Of a stretch of DNA of 64,000 nt, positions 12,001 to 22,993 are shown piece after piece. The notes under the pieces were generated by a model. That model was not told where the DNA came from, did not search any database, and worked only from the letters and a program-made list of their open reading frames with translations. Position 1 is the stretch's first letter. Each line of letters starts with the position of its first letter. The DNA comes from Branchiostoma floridae. Lineage: Eukaryota; Chordata; Leptocardii; Amphioxiformes; Branchiostomatidae. The stretch spans positions 27,616,945 through 27,680,944 of the forward strand of contig NC_049981.1 in assembly GCF_000003815.2 (NCBI RefSeq), read 5' to 3'. The translations under genes and the position numbers were made by a program.

Positions 12001-13384
12001 CTGGCTGCTACACCAGAAGGATGAGGCGAGTGTCCAGTCAAACAGTGATGCAGTGAAATTTGTCCTGGGTGGAGTCAGCCAGATCCACAACATGGACAAC
12101 AAATGCTGGCTGGACAGGTGAGTGACTCGTGTGCAAGAGATAGAAATACAATGTATAAAACAGAGTGAACTGATAAAAACGGTGTAAGAGAGGTTGGATT
12201 GTGAGAGACTTGTGTGCCTTCCTTTCCCAAGTTTCAAAAATATATGGCCTTCATCGGTCAACATTGACCATTGACACATCCTAATTGACATCAGTCCTAC
12301 AGCATAGGAATTGGCTAAACAGGTTATTCTGAATGACACAGTTTCAAAGAGCTCTGCTGAAAAATCGAGGTTTCAAAAAGCCAACTTGCTTATAAGTCTG
12401 CATTTTAAAACAAATAAACTGAATGAACTAGCACAGGAGTTAGTTAATTGTTAAATGATTATTGCTGCTCCATGCAAGTGTGTACATGTAGAAAACTACA
12501 TGTTCCGTAAGCCTGTATTATTTACCTTTCCCCAGGAGTGGAGAGTCCCAGCAGCCTGTTGTGAAGAACTCCTGGATGTGGAGGGGTGACCAGGACCTGG
12601 CCCAATGGCTCGCTAAACCTGCCAGCAAGGTGAGGGTTGTACCATGTCTTCTACATTAGAGCTTGAAACATTGTGTGCATATGCACTTTTCTGTACGCCA
12701 ATTAGAGCTGTGTGCCAAATTTAAGTCTGTAGGTGCACCATAGATATTAGCGTTTCGTTACATATATAAATGTACTACAAGTGTACAGCATATCCTTGAT
12801 ACTTAAGTGTCAGAAAATTATGAACCCAATGAAATCAAATTCAAAATAATATCTCTAACTTTCACTTGACTCTTGAGCTCAGATTCAAGTTCAATTGACC
12901 TCTGAACAGAGACAGTAACATTAGATTTTGGTGACATTGTACTTCATGTTATGTTAGTGCTCCAAACTTTTTTTCTGGGTAGATGCACCAGTGCACCTAT
13001 TTTCAAATATGAATTTCAACACAAGTACATGGATATGGGTATTGTGTCTATTGGCAACAGTTGACCTACCAAATTAACTGCTTTTATGGTCATATATCAG
13101 ATGTCCTTAAATGCTCCTTTTTGTAGTTTATATTCTCAGTTGGTTAAAAAGGACACCATTTGTTCTGTTCCTGTGTAGACAAATTTGTTTTCATTGTGAA
13201 GCTTTGTTCCTTGACATACAGCATATCAAGCTTACCGTATATTCTCGAATAAAGTACGCACTTTTTTAACTTTTCAAAATTGAAAAGGTGCTACAAGTTG
13301 TTGCCAAAGTTGGGGTGCGTACTTTATTTGAGAATATACGGTACTCCAATTGTGAGTCATTGTTATATTTCCTCTCCACAGTAG
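6084..13384 (+). CDS. NCOA4: Nuclear receptor coactivator 4 (ferritinophagy receptor), eight coding exons plus a stop-codon exon
   Basis: NCOA4 binds ferritin heavy chain and delivers ferritin to autophagosomes and lysosomes for iron release; it was first described as the androgen-receptor coactivator ARA70. Exons: 6067-6200 (ATG 6084), 6818-6958, 8213-8328, 8954-9099, 9608-9726, 10103-12117, 12536-12629, and a last exon starting at 13382 directly with TAG. All have AG/GT borders and their phases agree, giving 916 residues against 614 in human. Exons 2-6 encode the coiled-coil ARA70 region; RSREVWL in exon 3 is shared with human. The 2-kb exon holds the Trp-Leu motifs, a cysteine cluster shared with human and repeated ferritin-binding-like modules. 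The extra length comes mainly from these repeats. MAAQHWELL is the first in-frame Met after the exon 2 acceptor; an upstream start at 2392 is possible. Gene identity is close to certain. Confidence 0.93.
6935..7690 (+). repeat. Junction-spanning minisatellite, about 16 copies of a 47-bp unit
   Basis: The genuine 3' end of NCOA4 exon 3 (GGGCAGCAGACACAGCTCAG, then TGAG|GTAGGC) is the first unit. It is repeated about 15 more times into the intron, each copy carrying both the exon end and its GT donor. Two units have a 6-base insertion (CAGTTA-type), one reads GTGAGTATAGG, and one has GT changed to GC (about 7240). The unit is not a multiple of three, and reading on past the true donor meets TAG in the second unit. 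The copies are therefore decoys rather than exons. Confidence 0.9.
8384..8626. mobile_element. Foldback MITE in NCOA4 intron
   Basis: An imperfect inverted repeat. CAGAGCGTTGCCCTCAGG at the left mirrors GCTGCAGGGAGGCTCTG at the right. GCTAAGGTTTCCAC mirrors GTGGAAACCTCAGC, and TTGGCTAACAGCTGG mirrors CCAGCTGTCAGCCAA. There is no coding content, so it is a small non-autonomous DNA transposon. Confidence 0.6.
10103..12117 (+). CDS. NCOA4: NCOA4 large exon with Trp-Leu motif array
   Basis: This single exon encodes protein residues 214-884. It contains 17 W-L/W-I motifs (DWLARG, DWLLQI, AWLMKH, YWLAHRG, VWLAKE, AWLDRG, EWLDRG and others). At least seven have a large hydrophobic residue exactly eight positions before the Trp, preceded by a short amphipathic stretch. 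Examples are DGFKQIESQPQSVWL, GLEQFMTLGKEAWL, GFERIHAKRKEEWL and GVSQIHNMDNKCWL. In human NCOA4 the pair I489/W497, also eight apart, is required for FTH1 binding. A cysteine cluster C-x5-C-x5-C-x-C-x3-C (residues 418-436) matches the human cluster in sequence and spacing. Several modules also share an ELGY(D/N)P lead, showing recent internal tandem duplication. Confidence 0.85.
13233..13343. mobile_element. MITE, TACCGTATATTCTCG inverted repeats
   Basis: Terminal inverted repeats TACCGTATATTCTCGAATAA and its near-perfect complement close a 111-bp hairpin-forming element flanked by TA. It ends about 40 bases before the acceptor of the NCOA4 terminal exon, so it sits in the branch-point neighbourhood. 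Confidence 0.75.
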
Positions 13385-14454
13385 TGACCACTGGTACCGA
13401 CAACAGATGGCCATGCCATGGGGACATCACCTACACCATGTTATCATCTGTAATTTACTCTCATCATATCTCTGGGGCAACCATAGTTGTCCACATCTGC
13501 TGTCTCCATGGCTACTTGTTACCATGGATACCGGTGCTGATGTGAGACACTCGGTGCCTTGCTGCTTGCATAGAAGTTGTGTAGAACAATTTTTGAATGT
13601 TACCCAGTGCTTTTGCAGGGAGTAATGTCAACAACAGTACTTATTCCTCTATAATTGAAGGCTTCAATGCAGTAAAGATACATGATGAAAAACTGAAAAT
13701 TTTATCAAGTTAATACCTGTGTTTTAAAAGATGTATTATAAAGTATGATTATGGTCTATGGTGAAATGGAACTCCTACTATCCTGAACTGCTGCTTTGGA
13801 CCAATGTTACTATGTCATCCTAGTTATTGTATATCAAAAGCAAATCTTCATGAAGAGATTATTGATTTGTCTCATTGATAAGTAATAGATATTGATATCA
13901 CAGCACTTGCACTGTGTATTGTTGATTTAAGATTATATTTGGAGCATCCAACATTATATCATATCACAGACAATGTTAGCTTTTACGTCTTATAACCACT
14001 TTTGGCAATGACCTTTTGTGTTTCTCAGGCAACTATATGTGATTTTGGAAATGATCAGACGTTTCAAATAACATGCGTTATATTTCATCATTGACACTGA
14101 CAGAAGATAATGAGCTTCATATCGTTTCCAAAATTACATCCAGTTTCTTGAGTAACTGCATTTTGGCATATCTTATTACCTGGATTTCTAACCTTCATTG
14201 ATGGACCTTGGTGTCATTTAAGACAATTGTCTTAACAGAAGTTAACCACATAACCACAAAGTCTAGATAAATCAGAAAAGAGCGGATAAGACAGATGTAA
14301 TCTTTCTTAAAGAATATATGTATTCTTAGAATACTTTTATTTCACTTGATGACTTAGAAATGTCAGATTCACCTACACTATCTGCTCTTCTTTGTAAGTT
14401 GAGATGCCTTTGAAATAAAAATAAACAAGATTGAGTTAACTATTTGGAAAAAGC

Positions 14455-14460
14455 AATAAA
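14455..14460 (+). terminator. NCOA4: NCOA4 poly(A) signal
   Basis: AATAAA followed by a GT-rich stretch (TCAGTGTCTTGTGTTC). It ends a 3' UTR of about 1.1 kb that contains no coding frames or obvious repeats. Confidence 0.55.
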
Positions 14461-14479
14461 TGGTGTAAGGGATCAGTGT

Positions 14480-15170
14480 CTTGTGTTCTTTATTTGGAGT
14501 TGGGGTGGGGTACAGTAAGTCATTGGAAAATGACTCTCCCAACTTTTCTTTCATAATTCTTAAGCACTGTACTTACTTACTTTACTTTACTTTAGTTCCT
14601 GTATAGTTCCTGAAAATGTTGTGGATGATTGGAAAAAGTTAAGCTCTAACGTGAATTTGGTCCTGTTAATTTACCAAAGATGATAATTGAATGCTTGCGT
14701 ATGTCTGTGCTAGTTTGCTGAAAATCGCACGAGAAAAACATCGTTCAACCAAATACCTGTCCCTGCCAAGTACGTGCAATGACCAATTTGTCTTTTATTA
14801 TTACATTGATAAAGCTCTTGTTAGGCATAAGAGAGGGATGATGGTCCATGCTGTATTGTGGCCAAGCTAGCTAGAGTGAATCAGAGAGGTCCGGACGCAT
14901 TAGCTACAGAACTGACCACAAGAGTCGGTCGTCTTTATTGTCATCTTAAGGTATCTCGGTCGGCTAAATTGGCATTTTGACCTTCCACTGTTTTCTTATT
15001 AATAACACTCACTTGATTTTCACAAGCTCAAAAGTGGGCTCATTCAGCTACAGCTGTACTGTTCTTGTATGGTGAACAACTTGGTGTTGATTTTAATCAC
15101 CTGTTCATGACAGCAGAGACGTCGAACCTTACGAGCACATTCAATTTACAATCCAGACTGCGGGTGATGA
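14480..15170. other. Spacer between NCOA4 and the fucosyltransferase
   Basis: AT-rich sequence with no exons, palindromes or element ends that I can support. Confidence 0.4.
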
Positions 15171-15214
15171 AACTTTCCGTAATGTCCTGTTACTGGGTCG
15201 GTACAAATTAGGTC

Positions 15215-16178
15215 TCTCGATCCGACTTCTGTCCATTCATTATAGGACAGGTCTAACTGGTTTGGAAATTACTGGTATTTCAAAACAGACCACCTGCACC
15301 CGCACCACAAGATGATGATCCCCTCACCCTAGTGCCTGAGTCCTCAACCAAATGAGGTTTGGCACTTACATGAAGAAGACGAGCCTACACCACCTAGCAA
15401 AAACCATCGCCATCCAACCAGCGAACTTGACATATATAACCCGATGCATCATCCCTACCTGAAACAGTACCTCCATACACACATCATTCACGAACGGGTA
15501 AGCAGTATAACTGTGCCAGTGATCATGACAATGGAAGATAGGTGGGAGTCGTGGGACCTATGTCCCATTGTCGTCATTACTTCTCTAGTAATAATGCACA
15601 CACGAGGGATGAAAGATCATTAATCTTCCATACTTGACACCTTTGAGTCCGCACTGTTCACTGTGACATCAAGCTGAATATATCTAGTCTTATAGACGTG
15701 ACGTCTCCCCGGACAACACTGTTCACTAAGTGTAAGCCCCCACCGTCAAAAGTGCACTCTCATCCCAACTGGTGACTACTGCGCCTGTCGCACTCGTTCG
15801 TCGTAGGACATGTACTGGTTTACAACAAATTGTGAACATTCTTAGGACAGTCGCGGTTGTTTCGCGCGAAATTCACCTGTCTTTGTTTGTGACGGAAAAC
15901 ATTGTCGAAGATCATTGTTGGCGCTCGATTCTAGATCTGTGGCAATCTCGTGACGCATATAGCATGTCCGGTTCTAGGGCCTGGTCTTTCAATGTCGGCA
16001 AATCCTGCTACCCAGCTCTGAACGTGCATCTTGTAATGATCGTCACAAGCTCATGTGCGTCAATGGGGCTCCTTCAGGTACATTTGTCCTTTTGATTCGA
16101 CTTCTGCCCAAGTCGCATTCATTGTAGGACAGGTCTAACTGGTCTAAATACTGCTATTTCAAAACAGACCACCACAAG
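15215..16178 (+). repeat. Direct duplication immediately upstream of the fucosyltransferase
   Basis: A block of about 80 bases containing TCATTATAGGACAGGTCTAA and TTTCAAAACAGACCACC (about 15218-15298) recurs at about 16090-16175 with small changes, ending 11 bases before the FUT start codon. The second copy is therefore the FUT 5' leader, and the first may be an older leader or promoter copy. No coding frame joins them. Confidence 0.6.
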
Positions 16179-16186
16179 AAGGCACG

Positions 16187-17536
16187 ATGGCAAGAGGGAA
16201 GTTAGCAGACTTATTGTTCCTAGTGTGTCTCCTTATAGGTGTTATCAGTGTCGTTCAGTTTATTTTCATACCTAAGATGCAGTCGAGTACAGAGGACGTC
16301 CACAGGTACCGCGGCCGTTGGTTTGACACCGAGAAGACGGGAAAGGTGCCTTTCGGACCAATCAAAACTCTAAACACTTCCGACTTAGACACACGCTCCA
16401 GCGCTGTCGGCTTCGCCTACCCCGCGTCCGAGTTTTTCACCGTCTGGCACGAGGACAGCGTCCCAAGAGTTAACGGTAAACTGCGAGAGAAGAAGAAAAT
16501 CGTGGTGTGGGGTGACGGTGAGGAGTGGGACGAGACTATTTCATCTCCCTGTCGCCCTGACGTACCTCCCTGCGACATAACACTAGACACCGGGCAAAGC
16601 GAGGGTGCGGATGCTGTTGTCTTCTACTACAGTCGTACGCCTAACGTCTTCAACAGTCGTTCCATGCCCAAACGGTACCCGCACCAATACTGGATCTTCT
16701 TCTCAGACGAAGCACCACTCTATCCCGCCATGCGTGCCCACGACTTTGCATCTTACAACGGCGTCTTCAACATGACCATGACTTACAGGCTAGATTCGGA
16801 CGTCCCAGCCCTGTACGGATCCACTGCTATCGTCCATAACAAACTTAACGGAAAGGACAGACGTCACAGTGAGGAAGACTACTCTGTCGGAAAAAAGGGT
16901 CTTGCAGTCTGGTTCGTGAGTAATTGCTATAAGTACTTACCCAGGTTCGCCTTTGCGAAGGAACTTTTGAAGCACATGGACCTGGATATATTCGGTAAGT
17001 GCGGGAAGGACATAGTGTGTCCGGAGAAGGGCTACGACTGCTCGGACAGTATCATCAAGCAGTACAAGTTTTATCTCGCGTTCGAAAGCTACCATTGCAG
17101 GGAATATATAACCGAGAAGTTCTGGAGGAATGCCCTGGAGAACGAAGCAGTTCCCATTGTGTTGGGGCCACCGAAATGCGACTACGAACAGATAGCTCCC
17201 CCTAACTCCTTTATCCATGTGGACGACTTTGAGTCGCCCGAGGATCTTGCAGCTTACTTGAAGAGACTTGACAAGGACAAAGAGCTGTACAACCAATACT
17301 TAAAATGGAGGGCGTTACCGATACCCACCGAAAGCATCTTCAGCGACTTTGGAAGTGCCTGGTGCCGTCTGTGTAAGAAACTGCATGATGTGGACACGAC
17401 TGAGAGAAAAGTGTACACTGACATTGACGGATGGCTGAAGGGAAAAAATAACGAGAAGTGTGAGCCCGTCATATTTCTGGACTATACTGACCCAAGAAAT
17501 AATGTGCGTTTTGGATATAATTTCACTCCTCTGTAG
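16187..17536 (+). CDS. Alpha-1,3-fucosyltransferase, GT10 family, intronless
   Basis: A single 449-codon frame encodes a Golgi type II membrane enzyme that transfers fucose from GDP-fucose to N-acetyllactosamine-type glycans. Residues 1-7 are the cytosolic tail, and about 8-28 (LLFLVCLLIGVISVVQFIF) the signal anchor. A stem follows, then the catalytic domain. The GT10 signature lies near residues 292-330: FYLAFES..CREYITEKFWRNAL..AVPIVLGP, where the Y-I-T-E-K block contributes to GDP-fucose binding. N-glycosylation sequons are visible near residues 63 (NTS), 195 (NMT) and 446 (NFT). GEEWDE and YPHQYWIFFSDEAP match the family's N-terminal half. Length and lack of introns are typical of chordate FUTs. 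The specific subfamily cannot be assigned by eye. The start is the first ATG of the frame and precedes the anchor directly. Confidence 0.9.
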   Translation: MARGKLADLLFLVCLLIGVISVVQFIFIPKMQSSTEDVHRYRGRWFDTEKTGKVPFGPIKTLNTSDLDTRSSAVGFAYPASEFFTVWHEDSVPRVNGKLREKKKIVVWGDGEEWDETISSPCRPDVPPCDITLDTGQSEGADAVVFYYSRTPNVFNSRSMPKRYPHQYWIFFSDEAPLYPAMRAHDFASYNGVFNMTMTYRLDSDVPALYGSTAIVHNKLNGKDRRHSEEDYSVGKKGLAVWFVSNCYKYLPRFAFAKELLKHMDLDIFGKCGKDIVCPEKGYDCSDSIIKQYKFYLAFESYHCREYITEKFWRNALENEAVPIVLGPPKCDYEQIAPPNSFIHVDDFESPEDLAAYLKRLDKDKELYNQYLKWRALPIPTESIFSDFGSAWCRLCKKLHDVDTTERKVYTDIDGWLKGKNNEKCEPVIFLDYTDPRNNVRFGYNFTPL

Positions 17537-17862
17537 ATCTGTGGTCGTTAATTGTAGACTACACACACACGCCCTAAGTTTTAAAACATTCTTCTCATTC
17601 TTTCTTTCTGTCAGGCGCCATATGCATATTGTCGGGGCTTGCATGCCGTTCCCATCGAGTGGAACAAACTTATCTAATATTGTCCACATCCACATATTGT
17701 CTAGTTGTCTGAGAATGGAGGTTAACGTTGGCCCATAGTATTTTTTTTTACTTAAATGACCTTCAATTCTACTCGTAGCTACTATTGTACAACCCGTACG
17801 TCCGTGACAGTGCCATAGAATCAAACTTCATTTTCGTCTTTTGATCGTCATACCGTAGCCAA

Positions 17863-17868
17863 AATAAA
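17863..17868 (+). terminator. Candidate FUT poly(A) signal
   Basis: AATAAA about 330 bases after the FUT stop codon. A second one at 18073-18078 is an alternative. Confidence 0.4.
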
Positions 17869-18394
17869 CAGTACGTGTTATCAAATATTCAAACCATAAG
17901 GTTTACTAAAAAAATCATTTAGCGTCCTGCTGAAATGGGTTGCTACAATTTGCACTTTGAAGCAAACAGTATGAATACAATATATGTAACGTTATGAAGG
18001 GCTACCACAATCATAACATGTACTGTGATACAAGAAATTAAGATGTTGAACAAATGCAGCGGTATTTCTGTAAATAAACTTCCCTTTTTATTCTTGAAAA
18101 TGATTCAAAATAGAGACACGCGCGGATGTACATGTCCTTCGAAAAATCCAGTCACTGTGCATGTGACTACACAGTTCTGGTAACAACTATGTTTTACATG
18201 CCCCAAATGTCTGATAGAAGTCGAAACGTACCGGTTATGGAAAAAGAAAACTCAAATATCCTATAATTGAGATGTCGCAAATAAGAGGACAGAATTTGTT
18301 CAGATAAAATTGCATGTTACATCATAAACATCTTTTATTAACACGACTTTGCTGGTTACAAGTAGTTATAAAAAGCATTGTTGGATAAAAGGGA

Positions 18395-18585
18395 TAGCGA
18401 GTGTCGGATTAGCACTAGCGAGTAACCCAACGACCAGGGAGAGTCGATCCCTGGCCGCGCGGAAGGGTATGAGTTTATATGCTTTAGGCTCATATAAAGA
18501 ACCCACTAGGCCGTGGCTCGCCGAGTGAATATTGGCACGCAATCAGCCTATGTAGCTCTACCTGACGTCACGCCCGATGACGTCA
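18395..18585 (-). mobile_element. tRNA-derived SINE, copy 1 (degenerate)
   Basis: On the minus strand GGCGAGCCACGGCCTAGTGGG carries a degraded polymerase III A box. About 50 bases later GGGATCGACTCTCC is a degraded B box. It shares the GAGCCTAAAGCAT centre, the TCGGATTAGC-type end and the upstream GGCACGCA...CAGCCTAT block with the copy at 19165-19345. It is a SINE remnant, not a tRNA gene. Confidence 0.65.
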
Positions 18586-19164
18586 CTGATCTATTTGTGA
18601 ACACTGGTAACACTTTGTCTAAGGACGCTGGGTAACGAATACTGGAAAGGACAATGTGATAAAATAAATTTCTGCAAGGGTAGTTGTATCATACTGAACA
18701 AGTAAATCATTTGCCTAGCAAAAGATTTTAACAGGCTACGTGGTCCATTTACCGGAACGGCTTGTCTTTTACCCGGAACTGCAGCACAGCGAATGGTCGC
18801 TAAGAACCTTAGGCGCAGTAGGAAAACGAGCACCTTGCGTATATGTAGCAGCGCTCTACGTCGTATAACACATGTCTTTGGTACTACCGCTATGAAATAG
18901 CAAAACACAATTGTTATTTACTCGTACCTGTAAATCGTCCAGCAGTTTGCGCTTGTTAAAGTCTAGATCTAGTGACAGTAAGCATTGAAAAATCTGCGGT
19001 ATTGTTCAAGTGATTTACCTTTTAATATTCTTGGATTGCTGTTCAATCAAACACACGCCCCCAGCACAGTCGTCAATTAAGGTACACTAAATCATCTCTT
19101 TTTAATCATTGTGAGTTTTAATATTTGGCGAGTCAAAGACGGCCTACTATGGAGGAGAAAAAGA

Positions 19165-19345
19165 TAGACGAGTATCGGGTTAGCTAAATCCAGTGGATAC
19201 CCTGCAACCGGGCTTCGAACCCGGGTCGGATGGGTGAACGTTACATGCTTTAGGCTCACGTAACAACCCACTGAGCCACGGCTCGCCAGGTGATCACAGG
19301 CACGCAGCAAGCCTATAATGTTGGTCTGTCAGGTGACGTCAGGTA
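19165..19345 (-). mobile_element. tRNA-derived SINE, copy 2
   Basis: The minus strand reads GGCGAGCCGTGGCTCAGTGG (A box TGGCTCAGTGG), then GGGTTCGAAGCCC (near-consensus B box), then a tail. A proper acceptor stem and anticodon arm are missing, so it is a tRNA-derived SINE. It has the same orientation as the copy 750 bases to the left. Confidence 0.7.
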
Positions 19346-19349
19346 ACAC

Positions 19350-22300
19350 AAGAAGACCGCGTCAGGTACGTAAAACAAAAGGAACCAGGTCAGATGGTCA
19401 CGTGATCAGCAGGTGGGCACTGTCACTGACTTCGAGTTACAAACAATGTACGTGTAAAGATAGGTAAAATTTGGGCTATGCTATCGTCTGCAGTCGTACA
19501 TTTTTACTGAGTCGTCGACCCCAAGTTTCAATACAGGGATGGTACAGGTTTTAGAAAATATTCATTGAGAATTTTCTTTTTCAAATGTGTTGAACGCTTT
19601 GTCCATCTACATGTACAGTGTAAGATAGGGGAAGAGTTGGCTAAACTGCGTTACGGAAGACGCAAGGTTGTTTCTGGAAGCTGCATACATAACCATATGC
19701 TGCTTTAAGTCTCAGGAGAATCATGTCGGACTTTACGTGGATCCGTCATGATCAGTATTTCTAAAATTATCCAACATTGAAACACGACCACATCAAGCAT
19801 GCTAACTTTCACACAATAATTTATTTACCACTATCTGTGGTAAAATAGAATACTTAGTAAATATTGGGCCCTATACATTGTATTTTCCGTCTGTCGACGT
19901 ATATATTCTCGATGTAAAGCTATTTCACATGGACATTTTACTGGAAACGTCCCTTCTGAAAGTACGGGTTGCACGACAGGTGCATACTTGCAGCTGACTG
20001 TTCAGTAACGCCATCTAGCGGTTATAGACTGTGTGCAACTAGTTAATTAACTGTCTTTCTTCTGTACATATACAAGTACTGCTACATAAATCATAAAGCT
20101 ACAACAGAGCTTTCCAGTTTACCGAAATGTCAGGTTATCCCCCAATGTGTGGGCAAATGCCTTTTTTCGGCGTGACCGCATGCGGCATGGCTACAACAAT
20201 CAATTTGTACACAATGAGCGACGTGTGTTTCCCAGTTCCCAGTTGGTCGCAATAATGTGAAGTTCTACACGTTTTCATGTAGCTGTCCGTATAGCGACGA
20301 CACAAGGCAGGTACAGAAATCTCCCCGGCCCGTATGACAGAAGTATGATCAAGAATTCTTTCCTTGTTTTTATCTTCACGTTCATCCGGCAAGTTGTCCT
20401 TACTGTTCCGTTTCATAGCGTCACCTCGGGTGGCAGGTGGTTTTTACCTGTAGCTGACCGCACAATGACGCCGCCTTGCGGTTTTATCCGTTACCGCACG
20501 TGGATTGTGTGGACTTGTCAGACGGCGGAATGATGACTTCGACCTGTCGTTCTTCTTCAGTGCAAGCACATTCTTCCACTATGCCACACAAACAAATGGC
20601 ACTCGTCACTTCCTCTTGCGGTCCTATTCCTGAGCAAAACAAAGAGGACAAGGGATTTGTTATCATTATAGATTGATTAAATGACGTGCAACCAGCACGC
20701 CTGGATAGGATATAGGATAGGAAATGACAGACAGTTACGAAGGAAAATTAGGTGATTAGCGAGGGAGAACCCAACAATTTGCTTGGGAGTGACATTTATT
20801 TGTTAACGAATGCGTTGATGAAAGCCCCGTTAGTGTCGGCGCCTACCCTACGTGTGCCCCAGGAAATCCTGGTAAGCCCAGCTGGTTCAACAGTCCCCCC
20901 ATGCAGTCCCCCGTCACCACAACAGCTGCTGCTCTCCGAGTCAATGACTCGGGCCGGGAGTAAACATGTTTGTTTCGGTGTCACAACTGCAGAATTAGAA
21001 AATGTGTACCCGTGGTTGGATTCTTTGGGGCAATGATACAATACACCAGAGATGAGCCATTTCATGTCATTAGCAAGTTTCGATAACCCGGCAAAATAGA
21101 GCAACAACTAAGAGAGGGCGAAATTGAATAGATATACCAACGTCCTTGGATATACACATTTGTATCTATGTCGGAACACCGAAAATGCCTACCCAACCCA
21201 GGAGAACTGTATGCAGTCATATGGCATACTAGAATTCCACAACGTCACATGTGCTGCATGTACTAGTAACTTGCATGTACATCTGTACTTGTATAGAATT
21301 CATCATGAGAAATGTGCACTGAGACATGTTGGCAACCCCCGTATTAGCCAGAGTATCATCCTAGTTATAATTAGTTTACCGTGCTATCTCCTCACCAGCT
21401 TCTAACTAGTATGGGAACACTGCTGACAAACTAAACTATGGTGGAACTCGAGCTACTCCTACCCAATTCCTCAGCAGTCAGTAAGCCGTGAAACACGCGG
21501 CAGATTTGGAGCCGCCCGTGCATGAATGACGCATGTCACGTCCTGCGCGAATAAACAACTCCGGGAACAGGTGGTCCTGGGATAATGGCAGGCGGATTAA
21601 GGCAGGGGAGAGTCTCAGAGATTCATCTCCAAACGGATGTACTCTCATTTAGCGGAGAGCTATTTTCATGGCTTCCCCTACTTGCCTCTAGAAACTAAAC
21701 CTAAATTAGAGAAAAATCGAGATATCGATCCCTTTAAATATTCCGTTTTGGATTTAAAAAAATTGAGCTCACTCATTCTTCCTGAATCAAAGACATTGAC
21801 TTTGGAATCATCAACATTCACATCGAATTTCATCACTTGACGACGCTTTTCACTCGTTCCAGCCGTAGGGTACAACCATCCTTCCTACATACCAAACGCG
21901 CTTGTAAATATTTATCTACTCCGCCTTTGCAGTACTTGCATATACCTGAGTAATGCGTGCGCAACCAGAAATGACTGTGTCTTACACGATGAAGTATATC
22001 CTTTATCTTCCTTTATTCCATGTATCCCACGTTATCTCCTTTTTATTCTTTACGTGTCTTTTACCACCCCTCTCCCCTTATTCCGGCACCTCATACACAT
22101 CAGGCAGCACAGGGAAACATCTGTGCATCCAGTCGGTGACAGGAAACATCCTGACTTCTTGCAAAAACGAAGCCGGGGATGGAAATTTCTGACGAGCCTG
22201 TGCCGAACCTTTGGCTTTCCGCGTGACCCACCAGTTGCGTAGAGGTCTGCTACCGCGCTTGTTACCATAACGGTTTATTCTATGTCATTGTGGAAAGTTG

Positions 22301-22600
22301 GTCACTAAGTGACTAAACAGTAACTTTGCGATTATTTCATTGTCAAAATTCAGGTATGACTTCTTACGTATGATTCAGGCATGATTCCGTTTATTTTACG
22401 CTCTCAAGTAATTCAGATATTATCCCAAATATTTTGTCAGTAAAATCTAGATCCCTTGACCCAACGGTCGATAGGGTCAAGTGTAGAACTTCTGTCTCTA
22501 TCAGCGGGTCTCTATTAACGGCTTATTAGTACTGTACATGCATTTAAGTTGGCGGGGATTTAATTTCGTACCATCATGCACTGTAGTCTCTTAATCTCAT
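19350..22600. other. Gene-poor spacer
   Basis: Frames here (for example 20752-21036 and 21953-22192) have no splice context or family motifs. No tandem arrays or element ends stand out. Confidence 0.4.
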
Positions 22601-22651
22601 AGGAAATGTTCACGGTGGTTTTAAGTTCGCGGTGAATTGGCAACGCGAAAA

Positions 22652-22990
22652 CCGCGAACATAAAACCACCGCGAAAATTTCAGCTTTTACATAACAGTTT
22701 TGCGAGATCTTATACTGTTGTAGCCGAGCTGCAAGCCTGTTACGCCCACCTCGGCACACGCCTGTTGAATTCGAGACATGATACGCCCACCCGGCCGGCT
22801 ACAAGCCTGAAGTACGTCTCCAAGCAGATGCAGAAAGGGAAAATGCTGTTCGGGAAACCGGAACTTGAGAAACGTGACTATTTTCTACCTCTTCTACACC
22901 TGCTTGGAGATGTACCTCAGGCTTATACTTGAGATCCCGCAAAACTGTTATGTAAATGCAGAAATTTTCGCTGTGGTCTTATGTTCGCGG
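22652..22990. mobile_element. Long-arm foldback element (CCGCGAACATAA arms)
   Basis: A left arm of about 58 bases (22652-22710, starting CCGCGAACATAAAACCAC) is mirrored by 22932-22990. Both arms include ACATAACAGTTTTGCG and its complement. About 220 bases separate them, and that interior holds one copy of a second small hairpin element. Confidence 0.7.
22822..22915. mobile_element. Small hairpin MITE, copy A
   Basis: CCAAGCAGATGCAGAAA at the left and TTCTACACCTGCTTGG at the right form terminal inverted repeats of an element under 100 bp, nested inside the foldback at 22652-22990. Confidence 0.6.
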
Positions 22991-22993
22991 TTG

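Noticed and set aside
10103-12117. Repeated W-L motifs read as nuclear-receptor LxxLL boxes
   Set aside because: The motifs centre on Trp-Leu with charged residues around them, and LxxLL spacing is absent in most; the ferritin-binding comparison fits better.
19180-19290. tRNA gene with A and B boxes on the minus strand
   Set aside because: No complete cloverleaf or anticodon arm, and a related degenerate copy lies 750 bases away, so it is a tRNA-derived SINE.
20752-21036. 94-codon frame with Pro/Ser-rich content
   Set aside because: No homologue recognised, no splice or promoter context, and an antisense frame of similar length overlaps it.
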